Positions 27,826-36,661 of a stretch of 64,000 nt of DNA are shown here, one piece after another (position 1 is the stretch's first letter; each line of letters begins with the position of its first letter). Source of the DNA: Tychonema sp. LEGE 06208 (GTDB taxonomy: Bacteria; Cyanobacteriota; Cyanobacteriia; Cyanobacteriales; Microcoleaceae); the NCBI RefSeq assembly GCF_015207505.1, contig NZ_JADEWT010000009.1:1-64000 (forward strand). Direction: 5' to 3'. The notes beneath the pieces are model-generated. The model worked only from the letters and a program-made list of their open reading frames with translations, was not told the origin of the DNA and searched no databases. Made by a program: the position numbers and the translations under genes.

Positions 27826-30087
27826 ATGAGAGAATTGAGCGATCGCACCGCCATCAACTTAAAAAAAGTCTTAGAAGTTGCCCTAACTCTCCCCGGAAAT
27901 TACCACCGCTTTTTGCAAGCTGGACTAATTGATTCCGACTCTGGGTTAAAACAACTTGTAACCGATTGGCAAACTGCTTTTAGTAACTTGCAGCCCATAG
28001 ACAAACAAACTGTCCGGCAAAATCCAGGGTTATTTCTGGCAACTGCTGACGATTTAGTTTATCGAGGAATGACTAGCGGAACTTCCGGTGATTTTTTTAC
28101 TTACTTTGCCGGTAATGAGTGGAATCAAGCGCGTTTATTGGCGCGCCACCGCGCTTTAGGTTGGTGGGGAATTGACGAACAAGTCCCAATTATTAATCTC
28201 GCCAGCCGCTTGCAGCCCCTGCGAGTTAACGATATTTCGTTAATTGGAAATATCACCGCCGATTGGCTGCAAAATTTAAAGGAATTGTTGCAAATTAAGC
28301 CGGCGGTAATTCGAGGTTATCCCAGTCGTTTGTCGGAAGTAGCGGCCGCCCTAGTTGGGCATTCATTTCCTGCTGTTTTAGGAGTTATTTGTACCGGTGA
28401 GGTTTTATTTGAATTTCAAAAACAGTTACTTGAATCAATTTTTCAAACTTCTGTGATTAACGAGTACGGTTGCCAAGAAACTGGGATTTCGGGCTTGAGT
28501 TGTCCTGAATGCGGGCGACTGCATTTAGATGTCGATCGCTGTTTTTATGAAATTATTGACGGTGAATTAGTCACTACAGATTTATTCAATTATACAATGC
28601 CTTTGATTCGCTATAAATGTGGCGATCGCCTGCAATTAGATTTTGATGCGTGTCCTTGCGGGCGATCGCAAATAACCGCCAAAATTCTGGGCCGCAGTCA
28701 AGAACAAATCAAGACTCAGCAAGGCTGGAAATATCCTGGAGAAATCTGTTTACCTAAATTTCCGGGGATTCTGAATTATCAGATAGTCAAGCAAAATCAA
28801 TTAGATGTAGATATTTGGCTGCAAGTCGAACCGCAGCAAGTTCTCGATCTGCAACCTTTACAGCTTTGGTTAGAAAATTTATTTGGAGAAGTTCGAGGGA
28901 GAGTTATTGTAGATTCATCGGATTTAAGTCAACTGGAAAATACCCAAAGTTGTAGCGATCTAGAGTGGATCGAATGGGTGACGAAAAAATCTTGGCGCGA
29001 GTGGTTGGAATTGGGTTTATTACCCGCAGGAGAAGCGAGAGAAATTGCATTATTGTTAAAAAGTTTAATTCAGCCGACAGCGATGGTAAATTCGGGGATT
29101 TCGCCGTTGGCGCAGCCCTCGAAGAGGATCGCCCAACAAGCGATCGCAAAACTTTTGCAACCTTCACCTTGTCGGAAATCGCCAGTAGAATTGATAGCTG
29201 TACGAGTATTGCTGTTGACGTGCAGCTTTTTAGCCGATCGCCCAACCAGACAAAATATCTACCACAGCGCCCAGCAACGTTTAGCCGAGATGAATTGCGG
29301 CGAATATTCCGCGATGGTAGATTTACTAATTCCCAGTTTAGGATTCGACAGCAACACCGCTAGATCCATCTGGGAAAATACCAATTTACCCGATTCTGGC
29401 AAGCTAGATGTATTTAATATTCAGCACTTATTAGCAGCATTCAATCTCGCAGCAAGCACAGCCAAACGCGAAAATCTCAAAATCGCGATCGCCTGGAAAC
29501 CAATTTTATCTATTTTAATCGGAGATTTAAATTTTTGGGCCTCCAGATTCCAGATTCAAATTTTAGCATCCTGGTGGGAGTTGGTCAACGGAAAAACCCT
29601 CGCATCCAGCAACCACCGACAAACAACGGGCGATTCCTTTTTAGACGCTTGGTTAACTTGGCGGCAAGCAATTTTGGGCGATCGCGCATCAGCTACCACA
29701 GCATTATCTCAGTTACAAGCCACAGCAACTTTACCGACAGAAATAGCACGAGTCGAACTCGAACAAGGATATGCTAAACTACTTTGGCAAGAACCACTTA
29801 ACCCCGTAGAATGGTTAGAGAAAATTCAAAAGAATGCTGGACTAATTAGCACCAACTTGCCCGATCGAGATATCGATCCCATACCTTGGATACCGCTTTT
29901 GTGGAAATTAGCCCCACTTTGGTTAGCACGGGGAGAATCGGAATTAGCTTATCAGTGTTTAATTGCCGCCGCCCCGCCGAATATGCGGGCTTCGGGATTT
30001 GAAAGATTAGCACGAGAAATGAATTACAAACAATCCACAATTTGCGATCGAGCCAATGGTAAGTTTAACTTTAATTATCCTGGGTAA
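27826..30087 (+). CDS. CapK/PaaK-like adenylate-forming enzyme with large C-terminal extension
   Basis: Residues ~1-330 match phenylacetate-CoA ligase-like CapK proteins: ATP loop TSGTSG (83-88), adenylation motif EYGCQETG (213-220), and a structural zinc site from CPECG (226-230) and CPCGR (276-280). This domain should activate a carboxylic acid as an acyl-adenylate. Residues ~360-753 are helical, with pieces that look repeat-like (SELAYQCLIAAAPPNMRASG), and I recognise no family. The frame overlaps the next gene by 32 bases, so the genes are translationally linked. In capsule clusters CapK-type enzymes attach or transfer small acids to polymers; substrate here unknown. Confidence 0.78.
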   Translation: MRELSDRTAINLKKVLEVALTLPGNYHRFLQAGLIDSDSGLKQLVTDWQTAFSNLQPIDKQTVRQNPGLFLATADDLVYRGMTSGTSGDFFTYFAGNEWNQARLLARHRALGWWGIDEQVPIINLASRLQPLRVNDISLIGNITADWLQNLKELLQIKPAVIRGYPSRLSEVAAALVGHSFPAVLGVICTGEVLFEFQKQLLESIFQTSVINEYGCQETGISGLSCPECGRLHLDVDRCFYEIIDGELVTTDLFNYTMPLIRYKCGDRLQLDFDACPCGRSQITAKILGRSQEQIKTQQGWKYPGEICLPKFPGILNYQIVKQNQLDVDIWLQVEPQQVLDLQPLQLWLENLFGEVRGRVIVDSSDLSQLENTQSCSDLEWIEWVTKKSWREWLELGLLPAGEAREIALLLKSLIQPTAMVNSGISPLAQPSKRIAQQAIAKLLQPSPCRKSPVELIAVRVLLLTCSFLADRPTRQNIYHSAQQRLAEMNCGEYSAMVDLLIPSLGFDSNTARSIWENTNLPDSGKLDVFNIQHLLAAFNLAASTAKRENLKIAIAWKPILSILIGDLNFWASRFQIQILASWWELVNGKTLASSNHRQTTGDSFLDAWLTWRQAILGDRASATTALSQLQATATLPTEIARVELEQGYAKLLWQEPLNPVEWLEKIQKNAGLISTNLPDRDIDPIPWIPLLWKLAPLWLARGESELAYQCLIAAAPPNMRASGFERLAREMNYKQSTICDRANGKFNFNYPG

Positions 30088-31477
30088 AAGTCATCTGGGC
30101 TGGTCAACGAATGCAATGGGCGCTTTGCAACACAATGGACTCTATCAATTAAAACATATAATTGGGATCGATCCCTCAAATCATCAGGGTGAAAGTACAA
30201 TTTACACATTCGATAAAGATGATGTTGATTTTTGCGTCTTTAATATTGAATCTTTTGCATCGTGTTTGAAAGTTTTACAGACAATTAATACAGAAGTCAC
30301 TGCAATTTTAACGGCTAATACGCCGGTAATGTTTTTGCCGCCTCAACTAACAAATTTCGCACTAGCATCCTTACCTCCAGCGGTGGTATTACCACTAGAA
30401 ACTGCCAAACAACATCCTCTCCCCGCCTTGGGCTGGATGGCGTCAACGCCTTTGCTAAAAGCAGCACTACCGCAGTTAGAAATAAATCGCTGGAGTCTTT
30501 TAGGAGTTGCTAGAGAATTAGAACGGCAAAATATCGCTTTTAATTGGGGAACTACTAACATAAATTTTGCCAGTTTAGACTCGGATGATTATCCCAAAAT
30601 AAATCCTTCTATTTCCTCTACAAGTTCAGAGAATATTGCTGAAAAAAACATCAAAGCTACAAATAATCATTTAATTACAAATCAATCTCGCGTCCTGGCG
30701 GTGATTCCCCATTATCGCTGCGAACAATTTTTGCATCGCTGCTTGCAGTCCCTAGTAAGTCAAACTAGACCTCTGGATGGTATTGTGGTGCTTGACGATG
30801 GCTCGGATTCGCCACCTATCGATATTGTCCGAGAATTTCCGGGAGTAACTTTATTAGCTTCGGCTGTGAATGTCGGGCCTTACCGCTTAATTCAACAGGC
30901 GATAGAACTAACAAATTATGATGCTTATTTGTTCCAAGATGCTGATGATTGGTCGAGCGAAAATCGCTTAGAATTGTTGTTAGCAGCAGCAGAAAATACT
31001 GGTGCTGAATTAGTGGGAACGCAGGAATTACGCGCGTTTGAAGATGATAGGCTGTTACCTGTTGTTTATCCTCTCAATGTCAGCGCCGCCCTAGCAGAAA
31101 AGCCGGGACATCCGCTGTTACACCCTACTAGCTTAGTTTCGCGGGATTTAGTTTTAAGGTTGGGCGGTTTTGCTACGGGGTTGCGGTTTTCTGGAGATAG
31201 TGAGTTTTTGCTGCGATCGCACTTTGCTGCAAAAATAGTTAATATTCCTGACTTTGCTTATTTTCGCCGACACCGAGAGGGTTCGCTAACTACCGATCGA
31301 CAAACTGGACTAGATGCTCCGGTGCGTTTAGAATTGATTCAGCAACTCAAGAGTAGAGCGATCGCCAATACTGCGGCGGTGCGCGAGGGTAAACTACCAG
31401 ATTTGCGTCCTTTCAAGACAGCAGAGGCGATCGAACTCAATTATATTACCGGTGCTTCCCTAAACTGGGCAAGCTAA
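30056..31477 (+). CDS. Family-2 glycosyltransferase with unknown N-terminal domain
   Basis: 473 residues. The GT2 domain occupies ~210-440: VLAVIPHYRCEQFLHRCLQS, the Asp in VVLDDGSD, and the metal site FQDADDWS. The first ~200 residues (IILGKSHLGWSTNAMGALQH...) do not resemble a GT domain and are of unknown fold; a polar stretch rich in Ser and Asn (~185-205) links the two. Start ATG 30056 lies inside the end of the CapK-like gene. It should add a sugar to a lipid- or polymer-linked acceptor at the cytoplasmic membrane face; no TM segments are evident. Confidence 0.82.
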   Translation: MVSLTLIILGKSHLGWSTNAMGALQHNGLYQLKHIIGIDPSNHQGESTIYTFDKDDVDFCVFNIESFASCLKVLQTINTEVTAILTANTPVMFLPPQLTNFALASLPPAVVLPLETAKQHPLPALGWMASTPLLKAALPQLEINRWSLLGVARELERQNIAFNWGTTNINFASLDSDDYPKINPSISSTSSENIAEKNIKATNNHLITNQSRVLAVIPHYRCEQFLHRCLQSLVSQTRPLDGIVVLDDGSDSPPIDIVREFPGVTLLASAVNVGPYRLIQQAIELTNYDAYLFQDADDWSSENRLELLLAAAENTGAELVGTQELRAFEDDRLLPVVYPLNVSAALAEKPGHPLLHPTSLVSRDLVLRLGGFATGLRFSGDSEFLLRSHFAAKIVNIPDFAYFRRHREGSLTTDRQTGLDAPVRLELIQQLKSRAIANTAAVREGKLPDLRPFKTAEAIELNYITGASLNWAS

Positions 31478-31559
31478 TACTATTTTAGATTTTAGATTGA
31501 TTTTATACTTGGCAATTCCTTGTTTAGCTAGCCTCTTTTTTCAAACTGTTATAAACATC

Positions 31560-32474
31560 ATGTTACAGGTAATTATCCCCGTTAAGAACCGTCCCGAAAT
31601 CGGCGACTGCGTGCGATCGCTTTTAGGGAGTTTCCCCGTCACTAAAATCATTATTTGCGATGGCGGCACAACAGAACCTCAATGTTTAACTGCTTTACAA
31701 AAATTATCCAACTCCGAACAAATAGAGTGGTTAAAATATCCTCAATCCGACTTTAATAAATCTCAGTTAATCAATCAAGGAATTCTCCACGTTACCAGCG
31801 AATATTTGCTAATTTCCGATGCAGACATTATCTGGAATCAGCAGGCAATTTTACAATTATTCTACTCAGTTCTATCCCCAAATAGTCTAAAATTATTATC
31901 GCTCAATAATAGGACAAAACCTGTAGAAAATCTACCACAGTTATTGCCTGTATCTGCCAAATCGCGAGAAAATGGGATTATTTGCTGTGTGAAAACTGTC
32001 GGAGAGTCTCGCCCGCAAACCGCAACTTTAAAGCGAAAACGCTATACTTACAACATCCAGATGCGCCAACAGACTGCCACGGTTAATATTGTAGAGGCTA
32101 AATCGGGCGATCGCGATCGACCGGGCTGCGGCTTAATCTGTGCCCGCAAACAAACGCTATTACGCTTGGGAGGATACAAGCAAATTTTTACAGGTTGGGG
32201 ATGGGAAGACCAAGATTTGCTCATTCGCGCTACCCTGTTGGGAATCGAGATCTGCAGCGCGGGGAATGTAATCCATATTTCTCATGCGGATCGGACACGC
32301 AACCAACATCACCAGCAACTACCAACCCAGCAAACGCGCGATCGCAATATCATCTCTTGCTTGCAATCTCTCCAAAAAGGCGCTCTCTTTGGCGATTTAG
32401 TCCAACCACCAATTTTACCTCCTCAAATTTTGGAAATCACCACTAATTTTACCCCGAATTATAGCCGTGACTGA
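31560..32474 (+). CDS. Family-2 glycosyltransferase, galactosyltransferase-type C-terminus
   Basis: Start ATG 31560 (MLQVIIPVKNRPEIG) gives 304 residues; an upstream frame to 31497 adds a non-homologous lead. GT2 features: VIIPVKNR, IIICDGG, metal-binding ISDADIIW, and the C-terminal FTGWGWEDQDLLIRA, which is the Glyco_transf_7C motif (GWGxEDxD) shared with the next gene. Sugar donor unknown. The stop codon overlaps the start of the next glycosyltransferase by eight bases, so both are one translational unit. Confidence 0.85.
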   Translation: MLQVIIPVKNRPEIGDCVRSLLGSFPVTKIIICDGGTTEPQCLTALQKLSNSEQIEWLKYPQSDFNKSQLINQGILHVTSEYLLISDADIIWNQQAILQLFYSVLSPNSLKLLSLNNRTKPVENLPQLLPVSAKSRENGIICCVKTVGESRPQTATLKRKRYTYNIQMRQQTATVNIVEAKSGDRDRPGCGLICARKQTLLRLGGYKQIFTGWGWEDQDLLIRATLLGIEICSAGNVIHISHADRTRNQHHQQLPTQQTRDRNIISCLQSLQKGALFGDLVQPPILPPQILEITTNFTPNYSRD

Positions 32475-33204
32475 AATTAAGTTATCCTTAATTATTACCT
32501 ACCGCCAGCGAGAACACCACTTAAAAACTCAACTCGCGTGGTGGAAAACTCAAGCTTCCTCAAATTTATTATCTATTTGCGAAATCATTTTAATCGAGAT
32601 CGATCGGGTTTCTTCACCTTGGATTTTACCAGAAATTACCAACCTACCAATCAGCTACAATTATCTTCCCTGTGCGGGAACTTTTCATAAAACCAAAGCT
32701 TTAAATTTAGGTTTATCTCTGTCGCGCGGACAATGGGTAACAGCTTTTGATGTCGATCTCATTCCCTACCAAAATACCCTAGAGCGCCATTTAAAAATGG
32801 CTCAAATTTCCTCCCAAATGTTAGTCACTGGCTATCGAATGATGTGCGATAAAGCCTGCTTGGATTTCGAGCAAAATTCTGCCATAATTGAAGAGTTGAA
32901 AGTTGCACCAGAAGATAGGCCGACAGCCCTATTTAAGCACTTGACACGGCGGGAGCGGTTTGGAGTTTCACCCATATTTCAACGCCAGCGCTTAATAGAA
33001 ATCGGGGGATGGGATGAGACATTCATTGGCTGGGGAGCAGAGGATCAAGATATTGTTGAACGCTACTTAGGAGAGGATAGATATTTTTGTCGATCGCCCG
33101 AATTAATCTACCTCCATTTAGCGCACCAACCCGATCCGAATTGGTCGGAATCTCAGTGGATAAACCAAAATCGCCAGCACTATTATACTAAACGCCAGTT
33201 GTGA
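32467..33204 (+). CDS. Family-2 glycosyltransferase, galactosyltransferase-type C-terminus
   Basis: 245 residues from GTG 32467, overlapping the previous gene by eight bases. GT2 core: LSLIITYRQREHHLKTQL, TAFDVDLIPY (DxD-type site), and FIGWGAEDQDIVERY near the C-terminus. It is a paralogue in design of the gene before it, and the two probably act in sequence on the same glycan. Last gene of the CapK-GT-GT-GT unit; about 350 bp of repeats follow. Confidence 0.85.
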   Translation: MTEIKLSLIITYRQREHHLKTQLAWWKTQASSNLLSICEIILIEIDRVSSPWILPEITNLPISYNYLPCAGTFHKTKALNLGLSLSRGQWVTAFDVDLIPYQNTLERHLKMAQISSQMLVTGYRMMCDKACLDFEQNSAIIEELKVAPEDRPTALFKHLTRRERFGVSPIFQRQRLIEIGGWDETFIGWGAEDQDIVERYLGEDRYFCRSPELIYLHLAHQPDPNWSESQWINQNRQHYYTKRQL

Positions 33205-33554
33205 CGGGGGCGGTTGAAACCGCGTCTACACAAACAAAGTCGGCCTGCGCCGACTGGTTTCTAAAGGGGAACCCAAACCCGGATTTGAGATAGCTCTAAA
33301 ACCCGTGCTTGTGAGAAACCCAGTTTCTCAAATAAACCCGGTTTACAGGTATTATAGTTTATCGACTCAACCAGACTTGAATCAACTGTCTAATATTTGC
33401 TATTAGACATTTCAAGAATTATTTTGAAACAGGTGTAGAGCCTGTTCTTGGCTTTTAGAAGAGGTCTATTATAGCAACAACTGCCAACAACCAACTGCCA
33501 ACAACCAACTGCCAACTGCCAACTAACAACTAACAACTAACAACTTGCAACATA
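33205..33554. other. Gap with repeats after the glycosyltransferase unit
   Basis: No gene. Holds a GAAACCCAGTTTCTC / AAACCCGGTTT pair (33325-33352) and a heptamer array at its end. Confidence 0.5.
33476..33545. repeat. Heptamer tandem repeats (CAACTGC / CAACTAA types)
   Basis: A run of imperfect 7-bp units: CAACTGC copies separated by CAACAAC insertions, then AACTAAC units, ending nine bases before the stop of the pentapeptide gene. STRR type. Confidence 0.75.
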
Positions 33555-34616
33555 TCAATCGCGGCTGTGAGTAGCTCCATTCGGCAAAATAGCGCCGCCC
33601 AAAGCCGCTTGATTCAAATTATCAACATTTAAGCTCGCCCCAATCAAATTAGCCTCTGACAAATTAGTTCCTGTCAAATTTGCTCCTGTCAAAGAACTTA
33701 GCAGCAAACCCGCTCCCGACAAATTGGCGTGACTCAAATTTGCCCCCCGCAAATCCGCTTCCAACAAGCTAGCACCCGACAAGTTCGCACCGCTCAAATC
33801 AGCTCCCCGCAAAGAAGCTTTGTTCAAATTCGCAGCCCTCAAATCAGCATTGTGCAGAATCAAACCATTTAAATTGGCTTTACTTAAATTAGCTCCGTGT
33901 AAGTCAGCACCGCTCAAATTAGAGCCATTTAAATTAGCACCGCTCAAGTCAGCCCCGCTCAAATCAGCCCCGCTTAAATCAGCAGCGCAAACAGAAGCCT
34001 CCCGCATACTTGCTTCGCTCAAATAAGCGCCAACTAAGTTGACACCTCCGAGATTTCCGCGATTGAGATAAGCCCGAATTAAAGTTGCTCCGCTCAGGTT
34101 GGCCCCGCTCAAATCCACTTCGCTGAGAATCGCTCTAGTCAAATTTGCTTTGCTTAAGTCAACCCCGCTCATAATTGCTCGACTAAGTGTCGCCCCGCTC
34201 AAATTAGCCTCATTTAGTTTCGAGCTGCTTAACAAACAAGCTCCTACTAAACTCGCTCCAGTTAAAATAGCTTTGCTCAAGTCAGCGCGAGACAATATTG
34301 CTCCGCTGAGATTTGCCCCACTAAAATCTGCTGCGATCGCCACAGTTCCAGTTAAACTAGAAGTGCCGAGGTTAGCTTCAATTAATTTTGCTTTAGATAA
34401 ATTAGCCCCGCTTAAGTCGGCACCGTTTAAATTAGCTCCAATTAGTTTGCTTCTAATTAAGTTGGCTCCTTTCAAATTAGCGTTGCTCAAATTTGTGCGA
34501 CTGAGATTAGCTTCACTCAAATGAGCTGCAATGAGGTTTGCTCCTCGAAAATCTCGTTCCCCGTTTCTATGTCTAGTTAAAAGTTCATTGGCACTTAAAA
34601 TTTCAGTGAAATCCAT
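33555..34616 (-). CDS. Cytoplasmic pentapeptide-repeat protein
   Basis: 353 residues built almost wholly of A(D/N)LSG-type pentapeptides from about residue 20 to 345, enough for some 16 coils of a right-handed beta helix. The N-terminus MDFTEILSANELLTRHRNGE is the short helical cap common to cyanobacterial members. There is no signal peptide, so it should be cytoplasmic, unlike the exported one at 21084-21800. Function unknown. It is followed on its own strand by heptamer repeats and lies next to a 2-kb gene-free region. Confidence 0.88.
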   Translation of the reverse strand: MDFTEILSANELLTRHRNGERDFRGANLIAAHLSEANLSRTNLSNANLKGANLIRSKLIGANLNGADLSGANLSKAKLIEANLGTSSLTGTVAIAADFSGANLSGAILSRADLSKAILTGASLVGACLLSSSKLNEANLSGATLSRAIMSGVDLSKANLTRAILSEVDLSGANLSGATLIRAYLNRGNLGGVNLVGAYLSEASMREASVCAADLSGADLSGADLSGANLNGSNLSGADLHGANLSKANLNGLILHNADLRAANLNKASLRGADLSGANLSGASLLEADLRGANLSHANLSGAGLLLSSLTGANLTGTNLSEANLIGASLNVDNLNQAALGGAILPNGATHSRD

Positions 34617-34765
34617 AAAAAAAGTTGAGTGAGTTTCCTTAATTTCTCGATCTTCTATGTTGTCTGAAAGTTGGTTGTATCGTGTTTGCTAGTCAGTTTT
34701 GTCGATCGATACGGCTACAGTAAAAATTATCAAAACTGGTTGATTGCTAGCATCACTCTGTTAAC

Positions 34766-35046
34766 TTAGTTATAACCAGCCCTGTAGGGCGTGTTTGATG
34801 AGTTTGGTTGAAAGTCTCCAAAATACTTGAAATATCGTCAGAATATAGGATGGCCGCCAGCACCGGCTAATCTTGAACGGTTGGCTTAAGACGGTAGCCA
34901 AAAAGTCAACCGATCGCCCAGCGATGAGAAACAAGGTCAACCGGTACGCGGTGCACACCCTAGTTTTTTACCAAATTTCAAGGGTTTCAAGCAGTTTTAA
35001 CCAAGGGTTTGACACCCGCCAGACAGGGCTGCCTAGTTATAACTTA
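34766..35046. mobile_element. Inverted-repeat element about 281 bp, long imperfect ends
   Basis: Left end TTAGTTATAACCAGCCCTGT.. and right end ..ACAGGGCTGCCTAGTTATAA are imperfect inverted repeats. The similarity continues inward for about 75 bp, through TTGGTTGAAAGTCTCC / TTGGTTAAAACTGCTT and ACTTGAAAT / CCTTGAAAT. No convincing gene inside. It looks like a MITE or a structured relic. Confidence 0.5.
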
Positions 35047-36282
35047 CGAAAATCAACCATGTTTTTCGTAACAGATTTTGGGTTTTCCACCGAGGCAGTC
35101 ATTAATAAACAGAGTTTATCGCCACCCCGCGTAAGTCCTGTAAGTCTTATTTTGCTAATAGTTAGTTGCGACTGATGTTAGTTGTTAATTGTTAGTTGTA
35201 TTTATACTAACTGCTAATCACTAACTATTAACTACTAACCATTTGCCAAACTCGCAAAATATTGATAAATTGTCGATCGCCCTTGTCAAGGTCGATCGCC
35301 TATTTGGGGTATTGCTGCCGGCATCCCCGCCCCCTTCTGAGCCGAAAAATTGCCGGTACGGGCGATCGAATTTATTAGTGCCAGAAAGAAATAAGAACTC
35401 AAAGCTTAAAATCCGAATGCCTGCTACTTTCTGCCTTCTATCTTCCATCGCCCATCAAAGCAGAACCCTGCCAGCTCCGCTAGTTTCACCTCCCCCCACT
35501 GTACTCGCGTTCAGTGAAATCTAACAGGAAGGCTGTTTCCCTCACTCGCTCCCAAGGGCCGGGCGAAGCAAAAAACAGGCTATCTCTCGCCTGAGATTTC
35601 CCGAAAAAATGCCCCGCGAGGCTGGTACTTGCTCCCGCGATGCTGTGCTTGCTGTCAATCTTGACTCGATCCATGAGCGCTTGCGGTTCTAATTAACAGA
35701 AAGCCCGACACCAGACGCGCTGCCGGACATAAAAGCTGTTCCTAGCTCAAATGCTTCGCTGAGGCCGAGAAAAACTGTATTTATGCCGCAGGTGTTGCCA
35801 AGGGCCATTGGGCTGCTACAGCCAACCAATGACCAGCCTCAGTCTGGACTGAAGGGGACGACAATATTATTATTAGTCCTATGAACTTTTAATAGGTCAT
35901 ATTATTTGAGATTTTCGATTTAAAATACTTCGGCCTGCTTCGGCTACGCCAGCCGACAAGTCGCGAGGGTACAAGTTTGTGATTTAAGATTTTAGCATGG
36001 CCGCCAATGACTTATTCTGTATGAGTTTGGAGTTGGTCGAAAGTTGCTTGTTTACCAGAAAAAATGGGTTTAAAGCCTTCCCCTTGTAGGGTGCAAGGAA
36101 CAATTAATTTCCCTAGCAGGCAATCACCTCGCGATCTACTACCGGGTAACTGTCCTTTTGTCAACTATCAACTGTTGAATAGTGTCGCTTTTTTTAACTT
36201 TCTAAAACAAAACAAAAGCCAGCTTTCACAAAAAAAGCTGACTTTTGAGATTATTCGATCGGCAAAGCGTTCAACGCCCATC

Positions 36283-36560
36283 CCATAAACAATCCGAGTG
36301 CGGGAGAGGCACTACCCTGCCGTTCGTAGAAACAATACCCAAACCGAGTTTGAAGTAGTGAACTACCAGACGCTGATGCGTAGCATACAGCACTGGCTTC
36401 CTGATTCATTGGGATGTGCTGTTGCTATCCGTTGAAGCAAGTAGTCTGATCTTCCCTCCACAGGCAGGAGTCCTAGTTCCTAAGACCCATACTTTTTCTG
36501 GCTACACGCTCCGTTTAGCTTGGTTTTCGCCTAGGAGGATAGTGGTCAAGATAGTGCAAT
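36283..36560 (-). pseudogene. Possible decayed tnpB (IS200/IS605-type) 3' end
   Basis: Read on the minus strand, one frame gives ENQAKRSV, stop, PEKVWVLGTRTPACGGKI, then stops; the following DNA ends in a GGTAGTTCAC block (near 36358-36367). Stop-ridden Lys/Arg-rich ends followed by GGTAGTTCAC-like DNA are what I associate with tnpB right ends in filamentous cyanobacteria. This is weak pattern memory; no catalytic motif remains. Confidence 0.25.
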
Positions 36561-36607
36561 TGTATCACTGATTCGCTATCGCTCAACTTGTTTCTGGTTC
36601 GTTTTCA

Positions 36608-36643
36608 TCCCGTCACCCACCTGAGTACAGGTAGGGTGCGGGA
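36608..36643. terminator. Strong imperfect hairpin
   Basis: TCCCG-T-CACCC-ACCTG, loop AGTA, CAGGT-A-GGGTG-CGGGA: 15 base pairs with two single-base bulges. It lies 19 bases after the stop of the stress-protein gene. No T-run follows on either strand, so it may be an element end instead of a terminator. Confidence 0.45.
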
Positions 36644-36661
36644 CTTCCCACTCACATTCAG

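Larger units (their letters stand above)
35047..36661. other. Gene-free stretch with repeat and element debris
   Basis: About 1.6 kb with no supported gene. It holds GTTAGTTGTTAATTG-type repeats (35160-35245), a hairpin AAAAGCCAGCTTT (36214-36226) / AAAGCTGACTTTT (36234-36246) and, at its right end, what may be a decayed insertion-sequence end. Open frames here are short and show no family likeness. Confidence 0.5.

Noticed and set aside
34099-34524. 141-codon plus-strand frame opposite the pentapeptide gene
   Set aside because: A shadow of the periodic pentapeptide codons; the minus-strand frame is the real gene.
34873-35175. Plus-strand 100-codon frame inside the inverted-repeat element
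   Set aside because: It runs across the element's right end and reads repeat DNA; composition is not protein-like.
36283-36660. tmRNA or RNase P RNA in the structured region
   Set aside because: No tag-peptide frame, CCA-type acceptor or conserved P-RNA core sequence could be found.
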